64,000 nt of DNA, taken from assembly GCA_038525525.1 (NCBI GenBank), contig JBCBHO010000002.1, positions 558,001 through 622,000 on the forward strand, written 5' to 3'. Each line of letters opens with the position of its first letter. Within the stretch, counting starts at the first letter, position 1. Shown piece by piece: positions 26,065-35,325 of this stretch. The notes under the pieces were generated by a model, which saw nothing but the letters and a program-made list of their open reading frames with translations, was not told the DNA's origin and ran no database searches. A program made the translations under genes and the position numbers. The stretch comes from Shimia_B sp038525525. Its GTDB lineage: Bacteria > Pseudomonadota > Alphaproteobacteria > Rhodobacterales > Rhodobacteraceae.

Positions 26065-27033
26065 TCAAGGCGACGCAATCGCTGCCCAGATCCTCTCTGC
26101 GCGGGAACGCCCCTCCTCGACCTGGGCCAACACCGCATCCTCTGTTTCGCCCGTAAACGTCAACTCGGCGATCACACCCGTCGCGACGCCGATCAGAAGC
26201 CGACAATGGGGACCGGCGAAGTGATCTTGGCACCTGAGGGTGGGGCTCTCCGACGCGTCCTCGATCGCCATCCGCTTATCCCGTAGACGCTCCCTGTCCG
26301 TCCCTTCGGCGCGCCGGATGACGAGAGTATAGTCCTCCAAATCCGCGCACCAGATGGCCCCGGCGATCGCCGGGCGCGCCGCGCACCAAGCCTCCGCCGC
26401 CGCGGCGACGTTTGTGAAATCGCGCGTGAGACGCAGGGAGAAGACGTCAAACGGCGCTGACGGCGCGTCGTTTAATGTGGTGCCTGTCAGAAAATTCGAG
26501 CGGCAGACCCTGCCAGACCGTGTGGCGCAGGCGTGCGTGATCTCTAGATGCGGTGCGACCGGGATAGTGACCGCGCGGCCGGCCAACGTGGCTTCTATCG
26601 TACCATCGAGGAAGGCACTCCGCGCAGATGCCAATGCATCTTGCTCCGCGCGGATCGACGTCTGCACCTGCCACACGACCGCCGCCGCGATGCCGAGAGG
26701 CAAGATGGCAAGGACCCTACGTAACGGCGGTCTGCTCCCGGCGGCGAGACCGCCCAGCAAGAGGCCGAACCCAGCGATGGCCAAACCAATCCCTAGATAC
26801 ATGACACCAAGGACCACGATACCAGCCGCGGGCGCGCGGACCGTCTCCCGCGCAGCGACAAACACAAAGAACACGGCAGCCGCGCCCATCAAAGTCATCC
26901 GAAAGCCCTGCGACGCGCGACGCGCTGCCTGCTCGGGCGGAAATACCCCCAAGCTGAAAGCGATATAGACGAGCACCAGCAACGCGCCCGCAGTCACGTA
27001 GAGGAGGGTCATGTTGACGGCGAAAAAGCTCAT
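26065..27033 (-). CDS. Integral membrane protein of unknown function
   Basis: 322 residues. Four predicted transmembrane helices in the first ~130 residues (about 6-28, 45-63, 70-96, 104-121), then a ~190-residue soluble domain. The soluble part holds six or more cysteines (HACATRSGRVCRSNF, EAWCAARPAIAGAIWCADL, LRCQDHFAGPHC), which suggests disulfides outside the cytoplasm. No family recognised. Isolated gene between the TetR regulator and the divergent tetronate operon. Confidence 0.7.
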   Translation of the reverse strand: MSFFAVNMTLLYVTAGALLVLVYIAFSLGVFPPEQAARRASQGFRMTLMGAAAVFFVFVAARETVRAPAAGIVVLGVMYLGIGLAIAGFGLLLGGLAAGSRPPLRRVLAILPLGIAAAVVWQVQTSIRAEQDALASARSAFLDGTIEATLAGRAVTIPVAPHLEITHACATRSGRVCRSNFLTGTTLNDAPSAPFDVFSLRLTRDFTNVAAAAEAWCAARPAIAGAIWCADLEDYTLVIRRAEGTDRERLRDKRMAIEDASESPTLRCQDHFAGPHCRLLIGVATGVIAELTFTGETEDAVLAQVEEGRSRAERIWAAIASP

Positions 27034-27190
27034 GACGCGAGACTAGGTAAAGATATTGACCGAATTTGGGACGGGGGGCTCAGACAGTCATGCCAGGACG
27101 TTTGTCACGTCGGCAGACAAGGTGTACCGCGTGGGGTGCGGTTAGGGGCACACGTGCCCGGCCGCATGGCAGCAGGGAAAGGACGGCGTG

Positions 27191-28090
27191 ATGGGGACGA
27201 GGCTCGCTCTCTTTGGTCTGGGCTCCATGGGGCATGGCATGGCGCTTTCGTGCCTGCGCGCCGGGCTCACCGTCCTTGGTGTCGACGTGGACCCCGAGCG
27301 CGCGGCGCGCTTCGTGGCCGAAGGCGGCGCGGAGGGCGAGGTCCACGACCTCGCCCCCGAACTCGATGCCGTTGTCCTCGTCGTCCTGAATGCCGCGCAG
27401 GTGGAGGCGGTCCTTTTCGGCGCGGATGGCATCGTCCCTCGGCTCCGCCCGGGCGCGGTCGTCATGGCCTGCGCCACCGTCGCGCCGCACTTTGCGAAGG
27501 TGATGGAAGCGAGATGCGCGGAGCACGGCGTGCTTTACCTCGATGCCCCGATATCGGGCGGCGCGGCCAAGGCCGCGAAGGGCGCGCTGGGCATCATGGC
27601 CTCGGGCACATCGGCGGCCTTCGAGGCCGCTGCGCCTGTTCTTGACGCGACGGCGGAGACCGTCTTCCGCCTCGGTGACACGGCAGGTGCGGGCTCGGCG
27701 ATGAAGGCGGTCAACCAGCTCCTTGCCGGGGTCCACATCGCCGCGATGGCCGAGGCTCTGACCTTCGGCATGACGCAGGGGATCGCGCCTGCCACCTTCC
27801 TCGATGTCATTTCGAAATGCGCCGGCACCTCCTGGATGCTTGAAAACCGCGCGCCGCATATCGTGGCCGGGGACTACACGCCCCTGAGCCAGGTCAACAT
27901 CTGGCCAAAGGATCTTGGGATCGTCCTCGAAGCCGCGCAGGCGGCAGGCTTTCACGCGCCAATCACAGAGGCGGCGCTGTCGCGCTACGCAGAGGCGGTG
28001 GAGATGGGGCTCGGTGGCGCAGACGATGCTGCGGTGGCCAAGGTCTATGCGCGCGACGCGGGCCTCGTGCTGCCGGACGCCGAGACATGA
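27191..28090 (+). CDS. ltnD: L-threonate dehydrogenase-like (beta-hydroxyacid dehydrogenase)
   Basis: 299 residues from the ATG at 27191 (AAAGGA seven bases before it; a GTG one codon upstream is possible). 3-hydroxyisobutyrate dehydrogenase fold: NAD motif FGLGSMGHGMA (8-18), substrate loop DAPISGGAAKAAKG and the catalytic lysine region GSAMKAVNQLLAGVH. Oxidises a C4 sugar acid (L-threonate or D-erythronate) at C2 to the 2-oxo acid, which a pathway isomerase turns into the 3-oxo acid. Coupled by ATGA to the OtnK-type kinase, which fixes the pathway assignment. The hydroxypyruvate-isomerase-like OtnI is not visible here. Confidence 0.85.
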   Translation: MGTRLALFGLGSMGHGMALSCLRAGLTVLGVDVDPERAARFVAEGGAEGEVHDLAPELDAVVLVVLNAAQVEAVLFGADGIVPRLRPGAVVMACATVAPHFAKVMEARCAEHGVLYLDAPISGGAAKAAKGALGIMASGTSAAFEAAAPVLDATAETVFRLGDTAGAGSAMKAVNQLLAGVHIAAMAEALTFGMTQGIAPATFLDVISKCAGTSWMLENRAPHIVAGDYTPLSQVNIWPKDLGIVLEAAQAAGFHAPITEAALSRYAEAVEMGLGGADDAAVAKVYARDAGLVLPDAET

Positions 28091-29319
28091 ACCTCGGCTG
28101 CATCGGCGACGACTTCACCGGGTCGAGCGATCTGGCAAATACCCTCGCCAAGCAAGGCATGGCCGTGGTGCAGTATTCCGGCATCCCCGCCTCAGATGCG
28201 GATCCCTCGGTCGAGGCGGGCGTCATCTCGCTGAAGTCGCGGTCGATCGCGCCGGACGACGCGGTGGCCCAGTCACTGGCGGCGCTCGAGTGGCTCCGAG
28301 CGCAAGGATGCACGCAGTTCTTCTTCAAGTACTGCTCGACCTTCGACTCCACGCCGGAGGGCAATATCGGCCCCGTGGCGGATGCCCTCGCAGAGGCCCT
28401 GTCGGCGGACCGTGTCATCGTCTGCCCGGCCTTCCCCGGCACGGGCCGCTCCGTCTACCAGGGCCATCTCTTTGTGAACGACGCGTTGCTGAACGAGAGC
28501 GGCATGCAGAACCATCCCCTCACGCCGATGACGGATCCGGACCTGCGCCGCTGGCTCGCGCGACAGACGCGCCATGACGTGGGGCATGTCCCGGCAGGCA
28601 CCGTCTTCCAGGGTGCAGCGGCGATCCGGGACGCGCTCGATGCCGAGCACGCCGCGGGACGCACGCACATCGTGGTGGACGCGATCCGAGACGCAGATCT
28701 CATGGCCATCGGTGCCGCGGCGGCGGGCCTCAAGCTCGTGACCGGCGGCTCCGGCGTGGCGCTCGGATTGCCAGCCAATTTCTCCTGTGTGCCGGGCACG
28801 CCCGAATGGCGCGCGCAGGTTGGCCCAGCGCTCCTGATCTCCGGTTCATGCTCGCGGGCGACGCGTGCGCAGGTGGCGTATCATCGGAGCCGCTTCGCCA
28901 CGCGCGAGGTGAGAGCCGAGGAGATCCTCGAGGCACGCATCTCAGCCTCGGACATTCTAGCCTGGGCTAAAGGATCAGGCCCGCTCCCGCTCGTCTACAG
29001 CTCCGCGGATCCGGCCGTCGTCGCCGAGGTGCAAGGGCGCTATGGGCGGGACAGCTCAGCCGCGGCCATCGAGGGCTTCTTCTCCGAACTCGCCCAGCAA
29101 GCGGTTGCCGAGGGCTTCACGCGTCTCATCACCGCGGGAGGCGAGACCTCGGGCGCCATCGTGGAGGCGCTGGCCCTCGAAAGCCTCTCCATCGGCCCGG
29201 AAATCGACCCCGGCGTGCCCGCGCTCCGGGCAGGCGAACATCTTGTCGTCGCGCTGAAGTCAGGCAATTTCGGCGGCGAGGACTTTTTCGAGAAAGCAGC
29301 CGGGATTCTGGGCGGATGA
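28087..29319 (+). CDS. otnK: 3-oxo-tetronate kinase (DUF1537 family)
   Basis: 410 residues. N-terminal DUF1537 signature LGCIGDDFTGSSDLANTL, then FFKYCSTFDSTPEGNIGPVADAL and CPAFPGTGRSVYQGHLFVN. The C-terminal nucleotide-binding domain contains LLISGSCSRATRAQV and ITAGGETSGAIVEAL with GPEIDPGVP. Phosphorylates 3-oxo-tetronate at O4. Overlaps both neighbours by 4 bp (ATGA). Confidence 0.9.
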   Translation: MNLGCIGDDFTGSSDLANTLAKQGMAVVQYSGIPASDADPSVEAGVISLKSRSIAPDDAVAQSLAALEWLRAQGCTQFFFKYCSTFDSTPEGNIGPVADALAEALSADRVIVCPAFPGTGRSVYQGHLFVNDALLNESGMQNHPLTPMTDPDLRRWLARQTRHDVGHVPAGTVFQGAAAIRDALDAEHAAGRTHIVVDAIRDADLMAIGAAAAGLKLVTGGSGVALGLPANFSCVPGTPEWRAQVGPALLISGSCSRATRAQVAYHRSRFATREVRAEEILEARISASDILAWAKGSGPLPLVYSSADPAVVAEVQGRYGRDSSAAAIEGFFSELAQQAVAEGFTRLITAGGETSGAIVEALALESLSIGPEIDPGVPALRAGEHLVVALKSGNFGGEDFFEKAAGILGG

Positions 29320-29957
29320 GCGACACGAAACTCCGCGAAAGCATCTGCACCCTGGCCGCCTCGCTCTTCGACCGGGGGCTGACCCATGGCTCCACCGGCA
29401 ACATTTCCGCCCGCACGGAAGACGGCGGCCTCCTCGTTTCGCCTACGGGGACGAGCTTCGGGCGGCTCGATCCTGCCCGGCTCAGCCACTTCGACGCAGA
29501 AGGACGGCTCATCGGGGGCGACAAGCCCACCAAAGAGATGCCACTTCACGCGGCTTTCTACGAGACCCGGGCCGCGGCAGGGGCCGTGGTGCATCTGCAT
29601 TCATGCCACGCGGTGGCCCTCTCGCTGATCCCCGGCGCCGACGAGGATAATTTCCTGCCGCCGCTCACCCCCTACGCGATCATGCAGCTCGGGCGGGTGA
29701 AGCTTTTGCCTTTCTTCCTGCCGGGAGATCCGGCCATGGGGGACGCGATCCGAGGGCTCGCGGGAAAACGCTCCGCCGTCATGCTCGCCAATCACGGGCC
29801 GGTTGTGGCGGGGAAGTCGGTGGAGTCGGCCTGCAATGCCATCGAGGAGCTCGAGGCGACCGCGCGACTCGCCCTCCTCCTGCGCGGCGTCGAGACCCGC
29901 GCGCTCGACAGCGCGCAGATCGCCCATGTGGTGCGGGCGTTCGACGTCGATTGGTAG
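29316..29957 (+). CDS. otnC: 3-oxo-tetronate 4-phosphate decarboxylase (class II aldolase family)
   Basis: 213 residues. Class II aldolase/adducin domain: STGNISAR near residue 26, phosphate/metal site VVHLHSCHAVALS (HxH zinc ligands), EMPLHAAFYETR with the catalytic Glu, and ANHGPVVAGKSVESAC. In this operon the family member decarboxylates 3-oxo-tetronate 4-phosphate to dihydroxyacetone phosphate. ATGA coupling with otnK. Last gene of the three-gene operon. Confidence 0.88.
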   Translation: MSDTKLRESICTLAASLFDRGLTHGSTGNISARTEDGGLLVSPTGTSFGRLDPARLSHFDAEGRLIGGDKPTKEMPLHAAFYETRAAAGAVVHLHSCHAVALSLIPGADEDNFLPPLTPYAIMQLGRVKLLPFFLPGDPAMGDAIRGLAGKRSAVMLANHGPVVAGKSVESACNAIEELEATARLALLLRGVETRALDSAQIAHVVRAFDVDW

Positions 29958-29986
29958 GGGCCGCGAGGCATACACTGCGCGGTAAG

Positions 29987-30000
29987 AGATCAATTGATCT
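29987..30000. repeat. Perfect 14-bp palindrome in convergent intergenic space
   Basis: AGATCAATTGATCT, perfect 14-bp palindrome in the 99-bp gap between the converging otnC and choV genes. Too short in loop for a terminator; could be a protein-binding site. No function assigned. Confidence 0.3.
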
Positions 30001-30056
30001 ACGGGATACAGTGCCGAGTTTTCTGATGTCTAACTGGGAAGCCCTTTCAAGGACGT

Positions 30057-31097
30057 CTACTTCGCCCCGCCGCCCGGATCGGCCAGGCGGCGCAAGACGC
30101 CCCCGCGGGTGATCTGGCCGATGATGCGCCCCTCGCGTTCCACGCCGATCGGGGCATCGCTCGCACCCACCTGCTCCATGACCGCGCGGATGTCGGCATC
30201 GGCGGGGACAACCTGCTCCAAAGCCTCTCCCGCGCCCTCGACCATGACGTCCTGCGCGCGCAACACACCCAGCGGGTTCATGTTGGCCACGAAATCGGCC
30301 ACGTAGCCGTTGGCGGGCTCGCTGTAGATCTCCTGCGGCGTGCCGCATTGGACGATCCGCCCCCCCTCCATGATCGCGATGCGGTCCCCGATCTTGAAGG
30401 CCTCGTCGAGATCGTGACTGACGAAAATGATCGTGCGCTGCAGACGGTGCTGAAGCGCGAGTAGCTCATCCTGAAGCCGGGTGCGGATCAGCGGATCGAG
30501 GGCCGAAAAAGGCTCGTCCATCAGGAGGATCGGCGCCTCGGTCGCGAAGGCACGCGCGAGGCCCACGCGCTGTTGCATGCCGCCTGAAAGCTCGCCCACC
30601 TTCCGCTCGGCCCAATCCGCGAGGCCCACCAGCTCCAGTTGCCGGTCCACCTGCGCGCGCCGCTCAGCCCGGCCCTGTCCAGCGAGCTCGAGGCCCAGAC
30701 CCACATTCTCCCGCACGGTACGCCACGGCAAAAGCGCGAACTGCTGAAAGACCATCGCCACGCATTCGCTGCGCAGCCGCCGCAGCGCCGCGCGCGTCGC
30801 GCTGCCCACCTCGCAGGACCAGTCCCCGCTGTGGACGCGCACACGTCCGCGCGCGACCGGGTTGAGCCCGTTGACCGCGCGCAGCAATGTCGATTTCCCG
30901 GAGCCCGAAAGCCCCATCAGCACCACGATCTCGCCGCGCCGCACCTCAAGCCTGCAATCATGGACGCCGAGCACCTGCCCGGTCTCCTCCTGGATGGCGC
31001 TGCGCGAGAGGCCCTGGTCCATGAGCGGGAGCGCGGCCTCTGGCTTCCCACCGAAAACGATGGAGACATCCTCGATCTCGACGGCGATCTCGCTCAT
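30057..31097 (-). CDS. choV: Choline ABC transporter ATP-binding protein
   Basis: 346 residues. Walker A GLSGSGKSTLL, signature LSGGMQQRVGLARA, Walker B ILLMDEPFSALDPL, H-loop FVSHDLDEA. The N-terminal extension (about 60 residues) and a C-terminal CBS-like segment (VVPADADIRAVMEQVG to GRIIGQITRGG) are typical of ProV/OpuAA/ChoV. ATGA overlap with choW. Choline rather than betaine is inferred from the ChoX-type binding protein. Confidence 0.9.
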   Translation of the reverse strand: MSEIAVEIEDVSIVFGGKPEAALPLMDQGLSRSAIQEETGQVLGVHDCRLEVRRGEIVVLMGLSGSGKSTLLRAVNGLNPVARGRVRVHSGDWSCEVGSATRAALRRLRSECVAMVFQQFALLPWRTVRENVGLGLELAGQGRAERRAQVDRQLELVGLADWAERKVGELSGGMQQRVGLARAFATEAPILLMDEPFSALDPLIRTRLQDELLALQHRLQRTIIFVSHDLDEAFKIGDRIAIMEGGRIVQCGTPQEIYSEPANGYVADFVANMNPLGVLRAQDVMVEGAGEALEQVVPADADIRAVMEQVGASDAPIGVEREGRIIGQITRGGVLRRLADPGGGAK

Positions 31098-31930
31098 GCC
31101 TTGCGCTCCACGCGGAGCATCCGGTCGAGAATGATGGCCACCACGACGATGATGAATCCGCTTTCGAAACCGAGCGATGTGTTGACCTGATTGAGCGCGC
31201 GGACCACCGGGACGCCGAGCCCGTCCGCGCCCACGAGCGCCGCGATCACCACCATGGAGAGCGAGAGCATGATCGTTTGGTTCAGTCCGGCCATGATCTG
31301 CGGCAGGGCGGAGGGCAGCTCGATTTTCCAGAGGATCTGCCGCGGCGTAGCGCCGAACGCGGTGGCCGCCTCGATGAGCGGCGCGGGCGTCGATGATATC
31401 CCCAGATGGGTGAGCCGGATCGGCGCGGGGACGACGAAGATCACCGTCGCGATCAGCCCCGGCACCATCCCGATCCCGAAGAAGACTATGGCCGGGATGA
31501 GGTAGACGAAGGGCGGCAGTGTCTGCATGAGGTCGAGCACTGGCCGCATCACCGTGTACACCCGCGGCCTGTGGGCGGCGAGAATACCAAGCGGCATCCC
31601 GATCCCCATGCAGACCACGCAGGCCGAGAGCACGAGCGTGAGGCTTTCGAGAGTTTCCTCCCAGTAGTCCTGGTTGAGGATGAAGAGGAGGCCGAGGAGC
31701 GTGATGGCGGCGGCCTTCCAGCTGCGCTGCAACGCATAGGTGAGCGCAGTGAGCAGGGCCACGATGATGAGGGGGTGCGGGGTTTCGAGCGCCCAGAGGA
31801 TCGCGTCGATCAGCACCTCCATCGCGTCGGCGAGCATGTTGAAGGCCCAGGCGAAATCATCCTGCAGCCAGTCGAAGAAATCGCCTGCCCAGCGCCCCAC
31901 AGGGATCTTGTTCTCGGTCAACCAGTCCAT
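31094..31930 (-). CDS. choW: Choline ABC transporter permease
   Basis: 278 residues, ProW/ChoW family. N-terminal amphipathic part (WLTENKIPVGRWAGDFFDWLQ) then about six transmembrane helices; the EAA-type loop EAATAFGATPRQILWKIELPSALPQI is present. Between choX and choV in one operon. Confidence 0.92.
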   Translation of the reverse strand: MDWLTENKIPVGRWAGDFFDWLQDDFAWAFNMLADAMEVLIDAILWALETPHPLIIVALLTALTYALQRSWKAAAITLLGLLFILNQDYWEETLESLTLVLSACVVCMGIGMPLGILAAHRPRVYTVMRPVLDLMQTLPPFVYLIPAIVFFGIGMVPGLIATVIFVVPAPIRLTHLGISSTPAPLIEAATAFGATPRQILWKIELPSALPQIMAGLNQTIMLSLSMVVIAALVGADGLGVPVVRALNQVNTSLGFESGFIIVVVAIILDRMLRVERKA

Positions 31931-31974
31931 CCCACCCCCTTCGTGTCAGCACTTCGGTGAGGAAGGCCGAAATG

Positions 31975-31999
31975 AAAGGGCGGCAGTGGCCGCCCCTTT
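31975..31999 (-). promoter_or_regulatory. Intercistronic hairpin between choX and choW
   Basis: Arms AAAGGGCGGC (31975-31984) and GCCGCCCCTTT (31989-31999) with a 4-base loop and one bulged C. No U-tract long enough for a strong terminator. Hairpins directly after a binding-protein gene usually stabilise its mRNA or reduce read-through into the permease. Compare the hairpin at 50758-50785. Confidence 0.6.
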
Positions 32000-32022
32000 C
32001 CGTATTCGCTCGAAGCGCGTGA

Positions 32023-32952
32023 TCAGAGGTCGAGGGCCGCCCGCGCGGCCGGCAGCGCCTCGGCGCCGTCGGCGGTCGTCACACCGGCGAGCCATGTATC
32101 GAGCGCGCCCGCATTGGCCGTGATCCACGCCTCTGCCGCGTCGCGCGGGTCCGCTCCATCATTGAGGATCGCGCCCATGATCTCGTTTTCCATGGCCAGC
32201 GTGAACTCCAGATTGCCGAAGAACGTACCGAGGTTCGGGCAATCGGCGCCGAGGCCCGCCCGCGTGTTGGTGAAGACCGTCGCACCGCCCAGATCCGGGC
32301 CGAAGTAGTCATCTCCGCCGGTGAGGTACGTCATCTCGAAATTTGCGTTCATCGGATGCGGCTCCCAGCCAAGGAAGACGATCGGCTCATCGGAGCGTGA
32401 GGCGCGCGCCACCTGCGCCAGCATCCCCTGCTCGGAGCTTTCCACGACCTCGAAGCCGCTGAGCCCGAAGGCGTCGCTGTCGATCATGTCCTGGATCAAG
32501 CGGTTGCCGTCATTGCCTGGCTCGATGCCATAGATCTCGCCCTCGAGCGCCTCGACGTTCTCGGCGATCGCCGCGAAGCTCGTGATCCCGAGCGCGGCAC
32601 CGGCGGCGTTGGTGGCGAGCGTGTACTTGGCCCCCTCGAGATTGGCGCGCACCGTCTCCACGGAGCCGTCCTCGCGGTAGGGGGCGATGTCGGCTTCCAT
32701 CGTGGGCATCCAGTTGCCGAGGAAGACATCCACATCGCCGGAGGACAGCGACACGTAGGTCACCGGGACCGAGAGGACCTTGGTATCGGTCTCGTAGCCG
32801 ATGGCCTCGAGCACGGCCGTGGTGGCGGCGGTCGTGGCGGTGATGTCGGTCCAGCCCACGTCGGAGAAGACGACCTCCGAACAATTGGCATGGGCGGCGC
32901 CTGCCGTGGCGGCGGCCAGGGCGAGGGTCGAAAGTGTCGTCTTGATGGTCAT
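32023..32952 (-). CDS. choX: Choline-binding periplasmic protein
   Basis: 309 residues, signal peptide ending AHA|NCSEVV. OpuAC-type binding protein with the ChoX pattern VGWTDITATTAATTAVLEAIGY, GDVDVFLGNWMPTMEAD and FLGWEPHPMNANF; the Trp/Tyr residues would form the aromatic box for a quaternary amine. First gene of choXWV. GGAGG lies before the ATG (revcomp of CAGTCCTCCC). No betaine synthesis genes adjacent. Confidence 0.9.
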   Translation of the reverse strand: MTIKTTLSTLALAAATAGAAHANCSEVVFSDVGWTDITATTAATTAVLEAIGYETDTKVLSVPVTYVSLSSGDVDVFLGNWMPTMEADIAPYREDGSVETVRANLEGAKYTLATNAAGAALGITSFAAIAENVEALEGEIYGIEPGNDGNRLIQDMIDSDAFGLSGFEVVESSEQGMLAQVARASRSDEPIVFLGWEPHPMNANFEMTYLTGGDDYFGPDLGGATVFTNTRAGLGADCPNLGTFFGNLEFTLAMENEIMGAILNDGADPRDAAEAWITANAGALDTWLAGVTTADGAEALPAARAALDL

Positions 32953-33151
32953 TGCAGTCCTCCCAGATCAATCGGTGCTGCAATGAACCGTCGCTCTGGC
33001 CCGCGGCGCAACCCCATCCGAGAGAAAAGATGCCTTGCGGCGATGCTCTCGGGCGCGATCTGCCTGCGCGACTGCCGCCCATCTGCGGCCCCGCGCACGC
33101 CGCGCTCACGCCGGGCCGACCGCGATGCGCGCGCCCGGCCCGGGTCCTGCC

Positions 33152-33784
33152 TCAGTTCGAGAGCGTCCCTGGCACGAAGAGCGCCACCTGTCGCGAGACG
33201 CAGGCGTTGGGGCCACCTGCCCCGTCGCTCCGCGCGCTGTCCGGATAATGCGGGGGCACGCTTTCCAGGGTGCAGCCGCCGCGGAAGCTCGAGAGCATGT
33301 CAGCTGCGAGCTCCGGGATGAGCGGACCGTGGTCATGGATGACGAGGTGGTACTCCGCGCTTTCCGGCGTGACGAGGTCGGTGTCGAAGAGGTTCGTGGG
33401 CACGTCCCCCGCGGGAAGATGCGCGGAGACCTCCACGGTGCCATCGGCGGCCACCACCGTGCCGCCGCCATTCACGGCCACGGTTTCCATCTCCGCCATG
33501 CCCATGGCCTCGAACGGCGTGCAGGGATTTTTCTGGCACAGATGCGGGTTCTGCAGGGCCACGAACCAGATGGTAACCGCGTTGCCCGGCGTGAGCCCGC
33601 GCGAGGTCAGGTGCATGGATGCCCCGCCCGGCCCCGTCACGAGCAGCGCCCGCGAGCCCGCCACGGGCCCCGGCGTCTCTCCGCTCGGCGGTGTCCAGGA
33701 CAGGGGCATGGACCGCGTCTCCGCCACGGCGTTGGTCGATGCCGCGAGCGCGGCGATGGCGGTCAGTCTTGCAAGTCTTTTCAT
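33152..33784 (-). CDS. Secreted Cys-containing protein, paralogue A
   Basis: 210 residues from the ATG at 33782-33784 (AAGGAG ten bases upstream). Signal peptide ends AVA|ETRSMPLSW. Shares a clear family pattern with the protein at 35326: W-x-P-x-x-G-x-TPGP, GLTPG then VT-W-x-V/A, QNP-x-x-C-x-x-x-PCTP-x-E-x-M, AEYHL then H-D/N-HGPL, and SFRGGC/SFRAGC then YP-x-SA-x-SDG. Four or more paired cysteines. No enzyme motif recognised. The related protein and a TPR regulator lie next to it. Function unknown. Confidence 0.75.
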   Translation of the reverse strand: MKRLARLTAIAALAASTNAVAETRSMPLSWTPPSGETPGPVAGSRALLVTGPGGASMHLTSRGLTPGNAVTIWFVALQNPHLCQKNPCTPFEAMGMAEMETVAVNGGGTVVAADGTVEVSAHLPAGDVPTNLFDTDLVTPESAEYHLVIHDHGPLIPELAADMLSSFRGGCTLESVPPHYPDSARSDGAGGPNACVSRQVALFVPGTLSN

Positions 33785-33942
33785 TGCGTTCACTCTCCTT
33801 GAGGGCCGGTCCACAGCTGCGCAGCCGACCGTTGCGATGGAGAGGAGTGAAGCGCAGTCACCCTGATTTCGCGGAATGAAGAAAGGTGAAATCCCGTGAA
33901 AGCGGCCCCGTCCCTAGAGCGACCGCCGCGCGAAAGGCCGCG

Positions 33943-35205
33943 CTACTCGGGCACGCCGGCCCGGCGCAGGCCGTCTCTCAGGCGCGCAAGATCCTCGGGA
34001 TGGTGAAACTGCACGAGCGAAAGCATCGGCCCAATGCCGCTCTCGAGCCCGAGGGCCGCATAGGCGCGGCGCGCCTCCATCGCCTGCCCGGGACGGTCGA
34101 GCTGCCCATAGGTGGCGATCAGGTATCTCAGGCAGTAGGGGGAGGTCCCCGCCTCCTCGAGGCAGGCAAGGAGCGGCCCCTCGGCCTCCTCGTAGCGCCC
34201 TGCATTGTAGAGCGCATGCCCGAGTGAAAAGTGATACCAGAACGGTGGATCGGGATGGGCCGGGATCACCGCCTCGAGGATCTCGATGGCCGCCTCCGGC
34301 TGGCCCCGAAAGATCTGCACGACGGCGAGATAAGCCCGCGCATCCTCGTTTTCCGGCTGGAGCGACATGGCCGTGTTCAGATGCGCCTCGGCGGTCTCGA
34401 AATCCTCCAATAGGCTGTGGAGCCGCCCGAGCGCGTAATGTGCCAGCCAGAGATCGGGATCGAGTTCCAGCGCCCGCTCCGCGTAAAACAGGGCCTTGTC
34501 CCGGTCGGCATCGTCGAGGACGTTCCAGTCGTTCTCGAAGCGTACGGCCAGCACCGTGCCAAGCTCGGCATGGGCGCGGGCGTAGTTCGGGTCAAGGGCG
34601 ATGGCACGGCGGAAATGACGCTCTGCAGCAAGGCTCTCGTCGCGCCCGTATCGGCTTGCCGAGACCCGGCCTTGCAGCACCTCGAGATAGGCCTCGGTGC
34701 TTTGCGTCCCCGGCGGGGCGCTCGAGATCACCGGCGCCGACCCAGCGTTCGACCCCACATGCGACACGGGACCGGGCCAAGAGGCAGGTGAGAAGAGGCC
34801 GAGGCTGACTGCGATCCCGAAGAGGCCAGCCGCTGCGACGGCGGACACGGCCAAAATTGCGGCCCCGCGCCATGGTCTCGGCGCTGGAGTTGGGGCAACG
34901 GGCGGGAGATTGAGCCTGTAGCCCTCCCGAGGGATCGTCTCGAGGATCCTCCGGGCGTCGGGCCCCAGGAGCCTGCGAATGTCGGCGATGCACTGGACGA
35001 GGCTCTCGTCGGAGGCCAGCACATCCGTCCAGACTGCATCGAGGATCTCCGTCTTGGCCACGGTCCGGTTCGGGCGCTCGAGCAGGAAGGTCAACACCGC
35101 TTTAGACTTATTCCGAAGCCCGAGCGGCTGCCCGTCTTTGTCGTTCAACGCCCCTGTGGTAGGGTTTATACGGAGCGTCCCCAGCTGAAGATCTCGAGAT
35201 TTCAT
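33943..35205 (-). CDS. ToxR/CadC-like membrane transcriptional regulator with TPR repeats
   Basis: 420 residues. Winged helix of the OmpR/PhoB C-terminal type at 5-100 (GTLRINPTTGAL, ILDAVWTDVLASDESLVQCI, IPREGYRLNL), one transmembrane helix at about 112-138, then a periplasmic domain with about five TPR-like repeats (160-405; e.g. AERHFRRAIALDPNYARAHAELG). DNA binding from the membrane, signal sensed outside. Lies between two paralogous secreted proteins, which are the obvious candidates for regulation or ligand presentation. Confidence 0.85.
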   Translation of the reverse strand: MKSRDLQLGTLRINPTTGALNDKDGQPLGLRNKSKAVLTFLLERPNRTVAKTEILDAVWTDVLASDESLVQCIADIRRLLGPDARRILETIPREGYRLNLPPVAPTPAPRPWRGAAILAVSAVAAAGLFGIAVSLGLFSPASWPGPVSHVGSNAGSAPVISSAPPGTQSTEAYLEVLQGRVSASRYGRDESLAAERHFRRAIALDPNYARAHAELGTVLAVRFENDWNVLDDADRDKALFYAERALELDPDLWLAHYALGRLHSLLEDFETAEAHLNTAMSLQPENEDARAYLAVVQIFRGQPEAAIEILEAVIPAHPDPPFWYHFSLGHALYNAGRYEEAEGPLLACLEEAGTSPYCLRYLIATYGQLDRPGQAMEARRAYAALGLESGIGPMLSLVQFHHPEDLARLRDGLRRAGVPE

Positions 35206-35215
35206 AAGATTTCAT
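35197..35215. repeat. Tandem AGATTTCAT repeat at the regulator start
   Basis: AGATTTCAT occurs at 35197-35205 and 35207-35215, a 10-bp period. Read on the minus strand it duplicates ATGAAATCT, so a second out-of-frame ATG sits 10 bp before the true start. It could be a helical-phase binding site for autoregulation or a small duplication. Confidence 0.35.
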
Positions 35216-35325
35216 CCGTTTTTCAGGACGCCCGCGGCGGCAAAGCCCACAGTCAGACTAACCGGCTGGCAGATTTAGGGAAGGTCGCCGAAGTCTGCGC
35301 CGCCCCGCGTCAAGGAGAGATGCCC

